A stretch of DNA of 64,000 nt from Osedax fenrisi (lineage: Eukaryota > Annelida > Polychaeta > Sabellida > Siboglinidae): positions 54,906,872 to 54,970,871 of the forward strand of contig OZ025241.1 of NCBI GenBank assembly GCA_964019155.1. Direction: 5' to 3'. Of the stretch, positions 25,136-37,714 are shown piece after piece; position 1 is the stretch's first letter, and every line of letters begins with the position of its first letter. Position numbers and translations under genes: made by a program. The notes beneath the pieces are model-generated. The model was given only the letters and a program-made list of their open reading frames with translations, was not told where the DNA came from and ran no database searches.

Positions 25136-25474
25136 TTGCCACCTGAGATAAATTGTTGTATATATTTATTTAATGTTTTATGCGATTTTATGGATCTAAT
25201 ATAGGGGTGTATATATATATATACATATATATATACAGAGCTGGGCACGATACTCAAAACATGTATAATAGATACAATTACAATTACACACTTTTTTCTT
25301 ATAATAGATACAAATACAATTACTTTAAAAAAAATAATAGCAGATACAATTACAAATACAGAATTTTCTTAGTAGATACATCTTAGTAGATACAAATACA
25401 TTATAATTATATAAAATATATATAAACATATAGATTTATAAATTATATAGATATATATTATATCATATAATATA

Positions 25475-25536
<62 letters not shown>

Positions 25537-25589
25537 TCGATGTCGAATTTGATAGTACATACAAAGATTTTGCGAAGCAATCCTTCGGA

Positions 25590-25716
25590 AAATCTTTGGT
25601 ACATATCAAGGTACATTACACGGAATAATATCCCGAAATGTTTTCTATAAAGTTGTAGTGGGACCCCTTTTAAGTTACTATATTTCCCGAAAAGTATCGG
25701 AAAGTAATGGGATAAC
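25590..25716. mobile_element. Left half of a foldback element split by a LINE
   Basis: Contains GTAGTGGGACCCC, AAGTTACTATATTTCCCG and GTAATGGGATAACTCACT, matching the left and middle parts of the foldback at 58076-58270. It stops where the LINE starts. The missing final part appears at 29195-29280, beyond the LINE. Confidence 0.6.
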
Positions 25717-25963
25717 TCACTTAATTTATCAGCTTCCTTCTATACCCTTGACCATAATATCCTTATAAATGGACTATCCTCTATCGAAATATGTGGTACT
25801 TCACTCGATCGGTTCATCTCATACCTAACTGGTCATTTTTTTTACCAAATTAGCATAAATTCACTAATTTCTAAACCTCGTAAAGTTACTCATGGAGTAC
25901 CTCAAGAGTCTGTTCTTGGTCCACTCCTATTAAATATCAATCTACTTCCCTTATTTAAAATTA

Positions 25964-27042
25964 TTGACAAAGAATACCAGTAAACTCGGACCAGGTAAAT
26001 TCGGACCAGGTAAACTCGGACCACTTTTGAGGTAAACTCGGACCACTTTTAAAGTAAACTCGGACCACTTTTTAAAAACATAAAGTAAACTCGGACCACT
26101 TATTAAAAACATAAAGAAGATTCGGACCACTTTTAAAATAAATATATTTTGTATATTTCTATAATATAATATGCTTTAACTTACTTCCACCTTATATAAT
26201 TATATTATATCTGTTAAATAAATTATAAAAAGAGTCATTTAATATGATATTTTTGTGGAATTATATATTTAAATAGGTAAACATTTAATTTGAACTCCAC
26301 CACTTTTGAAGTAAACTCGGACCACTTGTGAAGTAAACTCGGACCACTTGTGAAGTAAACTCGGACCACTTATTAAAATAACTTATATATTGTATACTTC
26401 TATCATAATAAATATAGCTTCTATCATGGGTCTCGTCGGTGATATACATAGAGCTAGAGAGAAATTTCTCTCTAACTCTGTGGTGATATACGACAATTTA
26501 AATTATGTTAAGTTATTAAATGTTATTAATGTTATTAAATGACTCGCAATTATATACAGTGAAATTATACTTTTAACTTATAAGTTAAAGCATATGTTAG
26601 AAATATACAATATATAGTTTATACGGTTGGTCCGAATCTTCTTTATGTTTTTAATAAGTGGTCCGAGTTTACTTCACAAGTGGTCCGAGTTTACTTCAAA
26701 AATGGTGCGAGCTCAAATTAAATGTTTACCTATTTAAGTATATAATTCCACAAAAATATCATATTAAATGACTCTTTTTATAATTTATTTAACAGATATA
26801 ATATAATTATATAAGGTGGAAGTAAGTTAAAGCATATTATATTATAGAAATATACAAAATATATTTATTTTAAAAGTGGTCCGAATCTTCTTTATGTTTT
26901 TAATAAGTGGTCCGAGTTTACTTTATGTTTTTAAAAAGTGGTCCGAGTTTACTTTAAAAGTGGTCAGAGTTTACCTCAAAAGTGGTCCGAGTTTACCTGG
27001 TCCGAATTTACCTGGTCCGAGTTTACTGGTACTCTTGACAAA
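25964..27042. mobile_element. Foldback element with AAACTCGGACCA repeats, TSD TTGACAAA
   Basis: Element 25972-27034 (1063 bp) flanked by TTGACAAA at 25964-25971 and 27035-27042. The two arms (about 25975-26385 and 26620-27031) are nearly perfect inverses over about 400 bp. Each opens with a cluster of TAAACTCGGACCACTTTT units, 6-8 copies per arm in all, and carries a second cluster near the centre. No transposase ORF is seen; the ORF at 26876-27064 is repeat sequence. Confidence 0.9.
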
Positions 27043-27695
27043 TACACCCACTATAGATCTATAGTCGACTATCACTCGTATACAGATGACATATTACACT
27101 GTAGATTGATAGACCCTAACAATGCAATACATTTACTTAACAACTGTATTACTGATATACATAACAGGCTCACCAACAACTCCTTTTCACTAAACTGTCT
27201 TAAAACTGAATCATTGCATATTAAAACATCTACTACTATATTCCTTCCATCACAAATTACCATTAACAATTTGAGTATTTATTATGCTAATAAAGTAAAA
27301 ACTCATGGTATATTAATCGACCCAACACTAAAATTTCACATTCCGACTAAATCACTATCACTGTCAATTAACTACAAAACTTACGAACAATAATACCCTT
27401 CATTAATTTTAATACTGCAATATTCTCGCTAGGACCTACATCCCTCATTCTACCCACTGAGCTTGAGAGATTTCTCTCTAGCTCTATGATTCTACCCCAC
27501 ATTGATTACTATAATTCCTATCCCTATAGGGACATATATGCCTCCTCACAATCTAATAAATAAACGCCTTTAAAACACAGCTATCAGATTTATATATTTT
27601 TCAACATAGCTAAACATTCCAGAAAACATATATCTCTTCTAAGAACCAACTTACATTGGCTGCCAATAAAATCCAGTATAATTTATAACATGTCA

Positions 27696-28839
27696 CTCAT
27701 CATCATGCCTCAGAAAAATCGTGTTTTTAGGATTTGCACGATTTTTGGCTAAATCGTGCAAAATTTAACACACAAATCGTGCATTGCACGATTTTATGTT
27801 TACTCTAGGTAAATCTATATTATACGTTATAATTTATAACCCATATAGCTTGTATTATTACTATTTTAAAGCTACATATATACAGGTTATGTATATTAGT
27901 TATGTAAAAGTATATATATATATAATTATTATATAATAATTATAATATATCTAATTCTAATTTACACTTGTTATTATAATTATTATAAAATACCAAGAAC
28001 TAAACATACCAGGACTTTAAATAGTTACATACAAGCAAGCACATACAAGTACTTGAACAAATTAACAACTTATACTTAAAAATACAAATAAATATACAAA
28101 TAAACACAACTTCAAAAAACAAAGAATTACATTTTTAAAAATAAATAAATAAAATAAAAATATATAAATAAATACAGGTATTTTTCATTTTCGTTCAGAT
28201 TTGTATATTTTTCATAATCATCTTTATGGTAATTTTTAATATGTGCTATATAATTATCTGTCCTAAAAGGGTGCTTAAAATATTTAGTAGTTTTAGATTT
28301 TTTAATAACAACTGAATCAGATGATCTTCCGTTATTTAAACAAAAAAGACATCTTACAGATAATACTGCACCCGTTATTTCATATTCTACTATCTATAGA
28401 CCGTAGTTCTTACAATGGTCCTTATTATAATGGTATGTTCTTTTTGGAGGCATTTATATTTAAGATTAATAAAAATATTAAACAATTATTTATCATTTAA
28501 TATTTTTAATTTTCTATAAAATTACAAAGATATTACCAAAGATACATAAATATATATAAACACTAAATCCCACAAACATAATAATTTACATATTAAGTAT
28601 GAAGTATGAGTATTCTTCAACTAATGATATTACTATATGAATTCTATACATTAGTATTTAATAGTGTTAATAATTTGTATATTTATATGTAATTTATGTA
28701 AACTTTAGATAATTCTTACTCTTGCACGATTATTTTTGTATGCACTATATAATAAAAAATGTGCATATTTAAAACGGATAATCGAACATAACGTACAAAT
28801 CGTGCACAAAAAACGATTTTTCTGAGGCCTGCTCATCAT
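27696..28839. mobile_element. hAT-like element with BED-finger remnant, TSD CTCATCAT
   Basis: Element 27704-28831 (1128 bp). Left end CATGCCTCAGAAAAATCG matches the inverse of the right end at 17 of 18. CTCATCAT is repeated at 27696-27703 and 28832-28839. Subterminal AATCGTGCA motifs occur in both orientations (about 27717-27795 and 28725-28815). It is inserted in the LINE coding region. Confidence 0.88.
28116..28453 (-). pseudogene. BED-type zinc-finger remnant of a transposase
   Basis: From the ATG at 28453 the frame reads MPPKRTYHYNKDHCKNYG, then meets TAG. It continues with RCLFC, about 38 residues later HIKNYH, and DDYEKY. CxxC...HxxxxH with an upstream basic stretch is the BED-finger pattern found at the N-terminus of hAT transposases. 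The catalytic part is absent and a stop interrupts the finger, so the element cannot encode an active enzyme. Assignment rests on spacing only. Confidence 0.5.
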
Positions 28840-29194
28840 ACATTTATCTACTCACTATAACACACCAGACTATCTCGCCAACTTACTAACTTCCCAACAT
28901 AACTATTTACAACAACAAAAATAAACAAATTAAAATTAAAAACTCCAGTTCTATCATATTTAACATCTGCCCAACATAAATCTTTCTCCGTCCATGCTCC
29001 AAAAATCTGGAATGATCTACTTCACCATATCCGGTCAATTGACTCAACTGTAATACTCAATTTAAATCTCAAAACATGCCGTTTTCTCAATAAATACATT
29101 AAAAAGCACGTCCGAAAACTTCCATAAAGTAGTTGATGGAAGTGCTTAAATGAATTAGGTAACTGGTAACAAGTAACTAAAATTATAGTTAACT

Positions 29195-29285
29195 TGCTAG
29201 AAAATTACTTTCTAGCAAACAATTCCGGACATTATTTCCGGAAAAACTGGTTGTGGGATAGATATACCTACCCCTTTTAAAAGGA
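29195..29285. mobile_element. Right half of the split foldback element
   Basis: AACTTGCTAGAAAATTAC, TTCCGGACATTATTTCCGG and TGGTTGTGGGATA match the remaining part of the 58076-58270 foldback, exactly what is lacking at 25590-25716. Confidence 0.6.
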
Positions 29286-30109
29286 CATATTAAATACTTA
29301 CAACGTGTTACCTTATAACGTGTTCTTCAATAAATGATATAGAATAAATTTGTTGACATTTAATATTATTTAATGATACCAACGATGAATCTTTTAGTGT
29401 ATACATTGGTTGTACACACGCTGGTATACCAGCATTTCATCTGAAATTATACTATGAGCCATTACATACTATAGAGAAATATACATTATTACAATATACT
29501 ATTTTTCAACTAAAAATAATCAGCGACCTTTACTTTCGAATGTTAAACATGAATATAGTAAATTATCAAATATACAAAAAATAAATTATTAATATATTAT
29601 TAATTATTATTATTTAGAATTATCATATTTATTAAAATGATTTTATATTTCTATATAATATATAATTTTGAATTATATATCAATTATTATATAAAATATA
29701 TTATCAAAATAATGTCTTTGTTTTCAATAAATGTATATAATGGTTTTTGAGAATAAATCACTATAATTGATATATCATAATTGTTATCAATGAATTAATT
29801 TCAATATTAACAAAAGATATTTTATTACAAAATATATATATTAAAATTAATTTATAAAATGATATTATAAAATATTGATATAAAATAAATATAATAACCA
29901 AATGATATGATATAATAAAATGTATCTGTTTAAATAATTGTCTTAGTAGATACGTATCGTAGATACTATTTATGACTAATAGATACGATTACAAATACTT
30001 TTGTAATTTTTATAATAGATACAAATACAAATACAAATGTATCTACGATACTGATTTTGTCCCTTAATAGATACTGTATCGGCGATTATGCCCAGCTCTG
30101 TATATATAT

Positions 30110-31486
30110 ATATATATATACCCTATACTATAGGGCCTATAGGGTGGGAGTGAATTCCATAGCACAGGACCAATATAACTCAATGCCATGTATTAATTTT
30201 CAAGGGACGGGGAATAAGGGTAGATAGAAGATGATATGTAGGTTCCAAGAGATGCATCTCCATGGAAGTGGATTTTTATAATATAAGAATTTCTAATATA
30301 TATATATATAAATAGATGCAATAGAAAGCATCTTCTTAATACATTGGAATCTCCTAATCTATTATTATTCGTACTTGATATAAATCTCTTAGAAATCTCC
30401 CTAATCAAGTTTTACAATTGAATTTACAATTTAAATTGTCTTTTATCCATTATGCTGCTTAGTCTACTGACAAATAAAATGCTTTCGTTACTCGTAGAGT
30501 TTTATTCTAAGAAATTGCTAATACTACTTGATAACACTTTAGGTCTACGTGTATAGATATAACATACATGGATACTGCCAGCATTTGATTGAACAGCACC
30601 TCAAGAAGTAAACATTATAAACCGTTGTTAACATTCTATACGGGAACTTTACTTAGATGTGTTAATTGTAATCTAGAGCTGAATACATTCTCGTAATACA
30701 ATTAACACCACGAGAATAACATACTTATGAACTTACCTACCTCATTTGCTTAGTCCTGCTAGCTCGTTAAATATGATATAATTTGTAAAATCATCCCAAT
30801 TGGGAATATTTTTTCATACCGGATATTAATCTGATAAAATATCTAATTTTTAAATTCAATGCATCATCTCTTCTAGGTCATACATGAATATATTTCTGTT
30901 TATATTCTTAAAATAATCCATTATTCTATAATTCTTAAACAAATCATTCCATCTATAATGCATTTCTATATCACTTAAATCATATACAACTCTCTATAGA
31001 GATATTCTATATATACTATTAACATCAATAGTACCTTATTCCATGGAAATTGACTACTTTACGCCAATAATTAAACCACACAACTATATATATATCTATC
31101 TAAAACTCATTTAATATTAATTCTAATCTTCCTTCTTTCATAATAATTTCCCATCAACTTCTTATTCTAATTCCGTCTTCATCTCAAATACATTATGTAT
31201 TACTTTTAATTCACCTATCAATTATTCATCCGATATTTCGAAATGTTAACTCTAATATAATTTATTTTGCTAACTTCCATATTTATACTGATAACTATTA
31301 ACTTCATGCCATTATTATTTTGATCAACTATCTAATTAATTCACTGATAACTCCTTATACTTCTTTATTGATCAATAACATTAATATTTATATATTATAA
31401 ATTACAAATATCCAGAGATATTCAGAGAGATGTTCTTTTCGTGATACCTCCCAACTCCCATATTCAAACATATTAGTGTGTATGAT

Positions 31487-31522
<36 letters not shown>

Positions 31523-33400
31523 TACAATGCAGTGCATACTGAATGCATCTGCTTATCCAGTTTATTTACGTAAGAAAAGTATGAAAGACCGAATCCTCCA
31601 TACATGCTAATAATTCAACTGTGTTGTTCCTGCTGTCAACATTCACCTTAGTAAAGCATCGTTCTCCATTGCAGCACTTCTACAATGCAATGCACTACCA
31701 GATAATAATCAATAAAAGACATATTATATTTTTAACATATATATCCAATACACAAATTAAAATTACTCAATATTCTTATAATTTGGATGTCTAATATTAA
31801 AGGAGGCTAATAAACTATATCTTCACATAAATAATATATATATATTATTCATTTGTTAGTTATTGAATATTCTATATTCTATATATTCCGATATATGAAT
31901 ATCCAATAGAATATATCCTACTATCACTATTTAATATTAAATTAATTTATGAAAAAGTCAATTAACATTTAATTATTAATATTAAATTAAAAATTTGGAA
32001 TATAGTAAATATAGTAGAGTAAAATAAAATTAATATAGTACAGGTATAACTGGATACAAAATAAATTAAAATATTTCATTTCTTCATAAATATTCAATTA
32101 GACTTGCCTGATGTAGTACACAATATTTAGAATCAATGTCACATTAGTTATAACGTGTAGTCCAGCTATAACATTGATTCATAATAATATCGTGTAGGAA
32201 AGCTGTATAGTTAGTTAATGTGTTATCAAAGAATGTCTAGAAAATGTCTAGAAAATCTAGAATGTCTAGTCGGATAAGAATGAGAAACTAAACTATGCAT
32301 ATGTTCTATAAATCTGGGATACGTATTCATAGACGTATTAACGATTGCCTATCGTTTACATTAAGCTAGATTATTAGGATTATACTAGAGTATATAGTAA
32401 ACACATTATAGTTTCATATTGTGAGAAGTTATATTTCGATAATTTATGTTTTAAAATATTGTATTGATTAATTTATTCAGTAGATAAAATACTCGTTAAT
32501 ACACAATAACCAATATGTGCTGTTAAATATTCTAACAGAAGTAATGTGCCTATAGGCATGTATACAACATTATGTATATTATTCCTTTAATACTAATCCC
32601 TTGAATACATTCATAAACTGTAATATATCATGGATCATGGATACATATATTTTGAATGAATAATAATTTGATATTATACATATGGAAAGAGTAAATGGTA
32701 CATATTGCATAGTACTATTAATTATCATTATATCCCAGTGCCAATTATTATTATATTTCACTATTCAATATTATATTTTAATTCTATCTCATTAATTATT
32801 ATTTATTTCGAAGAATAATTTACAATATCATGCTATTTGCAACTTTCTCCTACAAGTAATTATTTCACTAAATTAGGCGATGTTATATCTAGATACAAAT
32901 AATGAGAATAATTAACTTATATGTCATGGGTAAAGGTATACACTTATGTTTACAATCTAGTAATGATGTTTATAGTTAGTATTACACATAATAGTAGGTT
33001 TTAGAATAATATTTGGTCCTGATTAAATAAACATATGTGTGGATATATTTAATAATGTAATTCATATTGGCTTCAATTATTATTATAATAGAATATTTTA
33101 AATATGATTTAAATGAATTTAAAATGTATTTAATCACAATAACATCTATTTAATATTATTTATATTATATCCAATGAGAAAACATAGTTAAACTTAATTT
33201 TTTTCAATTAGTTAAAAAATCAATTATTGATAATAGCATAAAATAGCTTATTTTAATCAATATCCATAGACTGTATAAATTATATAATAATTTATGATAT
33301 CAAATATTTCGATGAATATAAACAATATAACTATAAACTATAAACAATGTATATTTTTAAAAATTCATAGAATTCATAAAATAACTATATCGAGTGTCTC
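30110..33400. other. AT-rich non-coding DNA, nothing recognised
   Basis: Only short open frames without domains. Small features: ACCCTATA...TATAGGGT inverted words at about 30120-30146, a TA run at 31491-31520, and AATGTCTAGAAA repeated at about 32233-32270. No exon could be supported. Confidence 0.55.
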
Positions 33401-33408
33401 GCTGTTCA

Positions 33409-33859
33409 TCAGGAGAGGCGTAACTTAACCAACAGCGTATTCAGCTCATCTTCGACTGCAGGCTTTCCGTCCACCTTGGAAACTTGATCTGGGTCGGGTT
33501 TCGCGATGTGGCCATCTTGAATATCATCCGATAGCTTTTCTATTTGTCTGAGCTTCTTGCGTAACGCCTTAACTCTTTTCTCGTCGATAACCCGCTCCAC
33601 CTCGTCTCCAGTAACGGGACCCGATCTTATCTCCGCAGTCTTATCAGCGACCCTCTCCTTCGCGGCGGAGAATGAAGACAGCGAAGGAGCCGACATAGTT
33701 CCGGTTACTTCTTTCTTCTTCTCCTTACGGCGTAAGTTCTTCTTCGCTGCTTTAGACAGGCCCTCGACGTTAGATTTACTCTTAGACACTGCGGATGGGG
33801 CTAGACCCACGGGACCTTTGGGTATAGATTTCGCGAACTTGCTTCCGATTGATTCGAAG
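33409..33859 (-). CDS. PYM1: PYM terminal exon
   Basis: One base completing the Ile codon, 149 codons and TGA. A basic block (KAAKKNLRRKEKKK) and a C-terminal helix-forming part (RVKALRKKLRQIEKLSDDI) correspond to the ribosome-binding half of PYM. An apparent start at 33810 is a GTG inside the exon, not the real start. Confidence 0.9.
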
Positions 33860-35032
33860 CTAAACGAATAGGTTGTATGGTTATATTATTTTCTAGTCCA
33901 ATTATTTTTATCGATAGATTAGTAATATTATTTCTACTGTATAAAGTATTATCAAATATTAAATTATTATCGCGTATAACATATATCAAACTTTGATAAT
34001 CAAAGTATTATTTCTATAATGTATACAATTGTATAACTTGATTTTTTTTAAAATTTATTTGTATTTATAAATTTGAACAAATTTGTTTATGTTATTTAAT
34101 TGTAATTAATATTGAAACCATTATAGAAAATGAAATAAATTAAAGGAACCACAGTGTTTAAATAGGAAAAAAGTGAACAAATAAAATAAAATATTATTCA
34201 ATAATATAACCAAGCCCAGGACATCAGCTCACTGCAATAGTTACTTTTTGTACTCAGAACTAGATTATTATAGTGGTATATTTAATTATATTTCAATGAT
34301 TGCAATCTTTGAATCAAACATATCGTAGATATTGATTTATTTGTAAAATAAAGTGCATTCATTTGTTAATTTTGTATTTCTATATAAATATTTTATTAAA
34401 ACATAAATTTATAAATGGGTTTGAATTGAATGAAGTTTTTTTATATTATTTATTTCAACATTCAACATATATGTGTGTACAATTATATTATGAATTTAAT
34501 ATAATCATTGATTTAAAAATGAGTTTATGCATTGGTTTTGTATAAAATTTAAATTTGTACTCCTCGACCATGATGCAATATGATAAAATTACTACGTGTA
34601 AATCAATTTCATAAAATATGTGTTAGCAGATCCTGTCTTTGATATATAATATTTAATATATAATATTTTAGTATCTGTCAAAAAAGTGGCATTGAGATCG
34701 TTTTAGAAATAACTATAGCATTTCCTGTCAGACAAGATATATAAAATAATAATTTATTAGTTATTTTATTTTAAAATAAATATTCTTAACCATATTAATT
34801 TATATTATGTTATAACTTATATATTATGGATTTACAAAATTGTAATAATAAAGTGGATAATAATTAATTTATTATAAAATTAACATTTAAAATATAAATC
34901 GAATATAATACATGGAATGTTGGAATAAATCTAACATTGGCATTTCTTCTTGTGGTATATACCCCTCTTTTATGCGGATAGGTTTCCTCCAAGTACCATC
35001 GGCTCTTCTAGTGGAAGGGAGATACAACACGC
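33409..35032 (-). CDS. PYM1: PYM (partner of Y14 and Mago / WIBG) homologue, two exons, 5' end missing
   Basis: PYM binds the Mago-Y14 pair of the exon junction complex through its N-terminus and the small ribosomal subunit through its C-terminus, helping to recycle the complex during translation. Two minus-strand exons were found: 35032-34936 (after TATATAG, before GTTAGA) and 33859-33409 (after TTTAG). They join in phase, AT plus C giving an Ile codon. The first exon carries DGTWRKP, RIKEGYIPQEE, the Mago-binding signature. The second carries FESIGSKFAKS, then GLSKAAKKNLRRKEKKK, then KALRKKLRQIEKL near the end, the order seen in animal PYM. About 180 residues are visible against roughly 200 in human. 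The initiating exon, needing one base of codon phase, lies to the right and was not identified. Coding GC content is clearly above the surroundings. Confidence 0.9.
33860..34935 (-). other. PYM intron
   Basis: 1076 bp, GT...AG on the minus strand. It holds a dispersed repeat at 34217-34292 whose relative lies at 51540-51628. Confidence 0.7.
34217..34292 (+). repeat. Dispersed repeat, copy in PYM intron
   Basis: GGACAT, GCAATAGTTACTTTTTGTAC, GAACTA and AGTGGTATATTTAATTATAT occur in the same order and spacing as at 51540-51628. Confidence 0.6.
34936..35032 (-). CDS. PYM1: PYM exon with Mago-binding signature
   Basis: 97 bases: two bases of a split codon, 31 codons and two more bases. It contains STRRADGTWRKPIRIKEG and ends at EEMP. 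It is too short to appear as a long ORF, but the match to the WIBG domain is unmistakable. A candidate upstream ATG at 35112 with a GTACGT donor is out of phase, so the true first exon is unknown. Confidence 0.88.
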
Positions 35033-36777
35033 CTATATAAGGATGTAATGTATAGATTATAATATGATTAATACGTGAGGGAGGGCACGTACTTCGGAAT
35101 TATTACTGACATAAATTCCTATTTATTTACATATCGCGCAAAAACGAGTCCCCTTAATAATAATGTAGATAATTTGTCAACGAAAAAAAACGGAAATTAA
35201 TTGCTCATTTAGCGTATTATATATTACTTATTGCATTAGTTTATTTCAAAGCGAACATCATATGGAAACAATATATTTAGTGTAACGCAATATAAGTGAC
35301 AGAATGTTTAGATTAGTAAACTACTAATTATTATATGTATGCAGATAATCTGATATTTATGAATTAGGTATTCAGCGTCAACATTACGATTATGTAATCG
35401 TTTAGGTCTCGGGGAGCTGGTGGCTTAGTTTTATCTAGAATTGATTACAAATATGTAAAATATATATTTGATATAGATAATAGTTGGGAATTTATTTTAT
35501 TTTTTAACAATTTATTTCTAATATTATATAATTTCTTTTAATTATTTTTTGAAAAATCTTTCCTAGTAAAGGTATATACAATTTAGCGAATACATTTAGT
35601 TTATACTTATTTACTTTTATATTTGCTTAAATGATTAAATAAATAATCAATGATTCAAAAATATTTATTATAATATTATTATAGTATTATTATTTTAAGA
35701 TATAATTATTAAAATGACAATAAAGTTAAATTTGTGCGGTATTGTATTTCAATATAATAAATATATAATATTATAATACTATTTGACGTTTATTAATAAA
35801 CTATATATAGATAATAAACCAATATAATATTATTTTTTAAATTACATATTTTGAAAAATATTTTCTTCATTTAATTTACTTATATACGAAAATAATCAGA
35901 ATATAATTTATTAAAAATATGTGTTATATATTTTATTGTATCTATTATTTGCATACATATATAATATATAGTTACCTAGATATTTATAGTGAGTAAGATA
36001 TGATATATATGTATATATCTATTCAAGTAAATATAGTTAATATAATTATATATTTAAAAAATTCTTTAATCAGTTTATGTCTAAAGTGAATTAAATGATT
36101 AATTTATTAAAACAAAAATTATTGTTGTTTTATTATCTACATATATAAATAATTCATTAAATTTAAAAGTATCATTAAAACATCATATGTGTTATCCTAT
36201 TCATATATAATACAGTAAAAAGTAGTCGCACACATAAATATTCAACGTTCATCTCTCAGAAGTGTTTAAAAAAAAGGTCTTATATATATAACGATTATTA
36301 ATAACATTAAAAAAGTTATATATATATATTTTAGAGATAAATGGTAACTTACTAAGTAATCAAATAAATGTGCACTGAAAGAGTTGCTGAAAGGTGATAT
36401 TAAAAAGTATATGAGAGAAAGAAAGATAATTACACCTATAGACCTGTTTGTGTATGACCTTATGACAGCAGAAAGGGGATCCGTTACAGGGAAGGGAGGG
36501 AGGGAGCATATTTCATAGTTTAGCAGTAACAATATGATTAAGAGCCCAATAATTCGGTGCGATGAACAGAGGTAGTGAGAAGAGGGAAAGTATATTGAAA
36601 GTAGTGAGAGCTGCGGAAGGCAATTAATTAGGAATAATACGAAGGATGGTACTGAATGAATAATCGATATGAGTAGAAGTCTGATTAATGAATGGGTACC
36701 ATCCCTATGAGATATTTACTGGGAGGAAGCGGAGGAATGATCTGGAATACATTATTTATGCGTAGTGTAGACTGAGG
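35033..36777. other. AT-rich non-coding DNA to the right of PYM
   Basis: Should contain the PYM first exon and promoter, which I could not fix. From about 36400 to 36770 the purine content rises (GAGAGAAAGAAAG, GGGAAGGGAGGGAGGGAGC), without a recognisable gene on either strand. Confidence 0.45.
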
Positions 36778-36921
36778 ATAATTTATTTAAGAAAATACAT
36801 AGTCGAAATATATAATCAAAAATATAAAGTATAAAATCTGCTAACGATAACACGTTATTGAAATAAACAAAGAATAATAAAGATTACAAAATTAAAGAAA
36901 TTAAAATGTTTTACAGTTCCG
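36778..36921 (-). repeat. LINE 3'-region fragment, inverted
   Basis: On the minus strand this matches 20532-20680 of the LINE 3' region: AACTGTAAAACATTTTAATT, TTATTCTTTGTTTATTTC, ATACTTTATA and CTTAAATAAATTATC in the same order. Similarity ends exactly where the hAT element is inserted in the other copy. Confidence 0.7.
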
Positions 36922-37247
36922 TAATGAATTGATGGCATTGTTATAACATAAACATCACCGTTAACCATCACCATACGATGTGTACTCATCATACCAATTG
37001 TTCTGTACTTACATCATGTGACTATATATAAAGAATATGAGGGCTATCCACTGGATAGTATCCAAGTATAAACAAATTCACTCCTAGATATGTCACCAAA
37101 ATATCCATGATTTACATATTTCACATAAATTGTATTATTATTTAATAATTAAAGTATATATCATTCTATAGTGATAAGTTAAGCTTTACATTCATGAATG
37201 TAATAAAGTCACTGAGATTACTGTGTTACTGTGTATAAATTTGGATG
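36922..37247. other. AT-rich non-coding DNA
   Basis: Between the inverted LINE fragment and the TTAA-bounded block. No ORF or element was recognised. Confidence 0.5.
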
Positions 37248-37714
37248 TTAAGGGGATGTCACACACCTTGTTTTGGTGAAAATATTTTGTTATTTAACAT
37301 TTTTTTTATTTCATAATACTATTCTATGATTTGTTTTTTAATATTTGTAAACAATTATTTATGAAAACAGTCTAGAAATAACATAAAAAGTGGTTTATAT
37401 ATATTCATTATATATGATATATAATGTATTCATATATATTCAAATGCTGCTTTCTCAGAATAATTATTTCGTGCTAGGTATGTGTATATAAATGTAGGTA
37501 TCACAAAAACTATTATATATTCTACTAATTTTTATTGCGTTATATAAATAACATATATATGAATACTATTACAGGAGTAATTTTCTAAATTTGTATGTGT
37601 CTAATTGCAAAAAATAACAATTTCTATAGAAATTCCGTAAATTAAAAAATTAAATGTGTGCATATATATATATATCTATTATATAAAAGAAAGTCTATTT
37701 AATTATATATATAT

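Larger units (their letters stand above)
25717..29194 (+). pseudogene. CR1/L2-like LINE RT fragment, twice interrupted
   Basis: Three coding pieces belong together. 25717-25971 encodes RT motif A context (LDHNIL) and GVPQESVLGP, with Glu where Gly is usual in PQGS. 27035-27695 begins with YHSYTDDI (the catalytic DD box) and runs to LLRTNLHWLPI. 28832-29130 encodes PDYLANLL and APKIWNDL, the usual C-terminal end. Two transposons sit at the joins, and each target duplication restores the frame across its site. Further stops lie in the last two pieces. The copy is 5'-truncated: it starts within the RT. Confidence 0.8.
25228..30108. mobile_element. Large hAT-like element hosting nested insertions
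   Basis: Ends CAGAGCTGGGCA (25236-25247) and TGCCCAGCTCTG (30089-30100) are exact inverses, flanked by TATATATA on both sides. CAGAGNTGGGCA ends are typical of hAT. Subterminal repeats of AGATACAAATACAATTAC type fill 25250-25400 and 29930-30080. The interior holds a foldback repeat, a LINE and two smaller elements. No hAT transposase of its own is visible. The target duplication lies in TA-repeat DNA and is weak evidence by itself. Confidence 0.75.

Noticed and set aside
26876..27064. 62-codon ORF rich in GPSL repeats
   Set aside because: It is the AAACTCGGACCA repeat of the foldback arm read on the plus strand.
33557..33871. 104-codon plus-strand ORF
   Set aside because: Antisense shadow of the PYM terminal exon.
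35093..35112. PYM first exon starting at ATG 35112 with a GTACGT donor
   Set aside because: It would leave two bases of codon phase where the next exon needs one, and would run into a stop.
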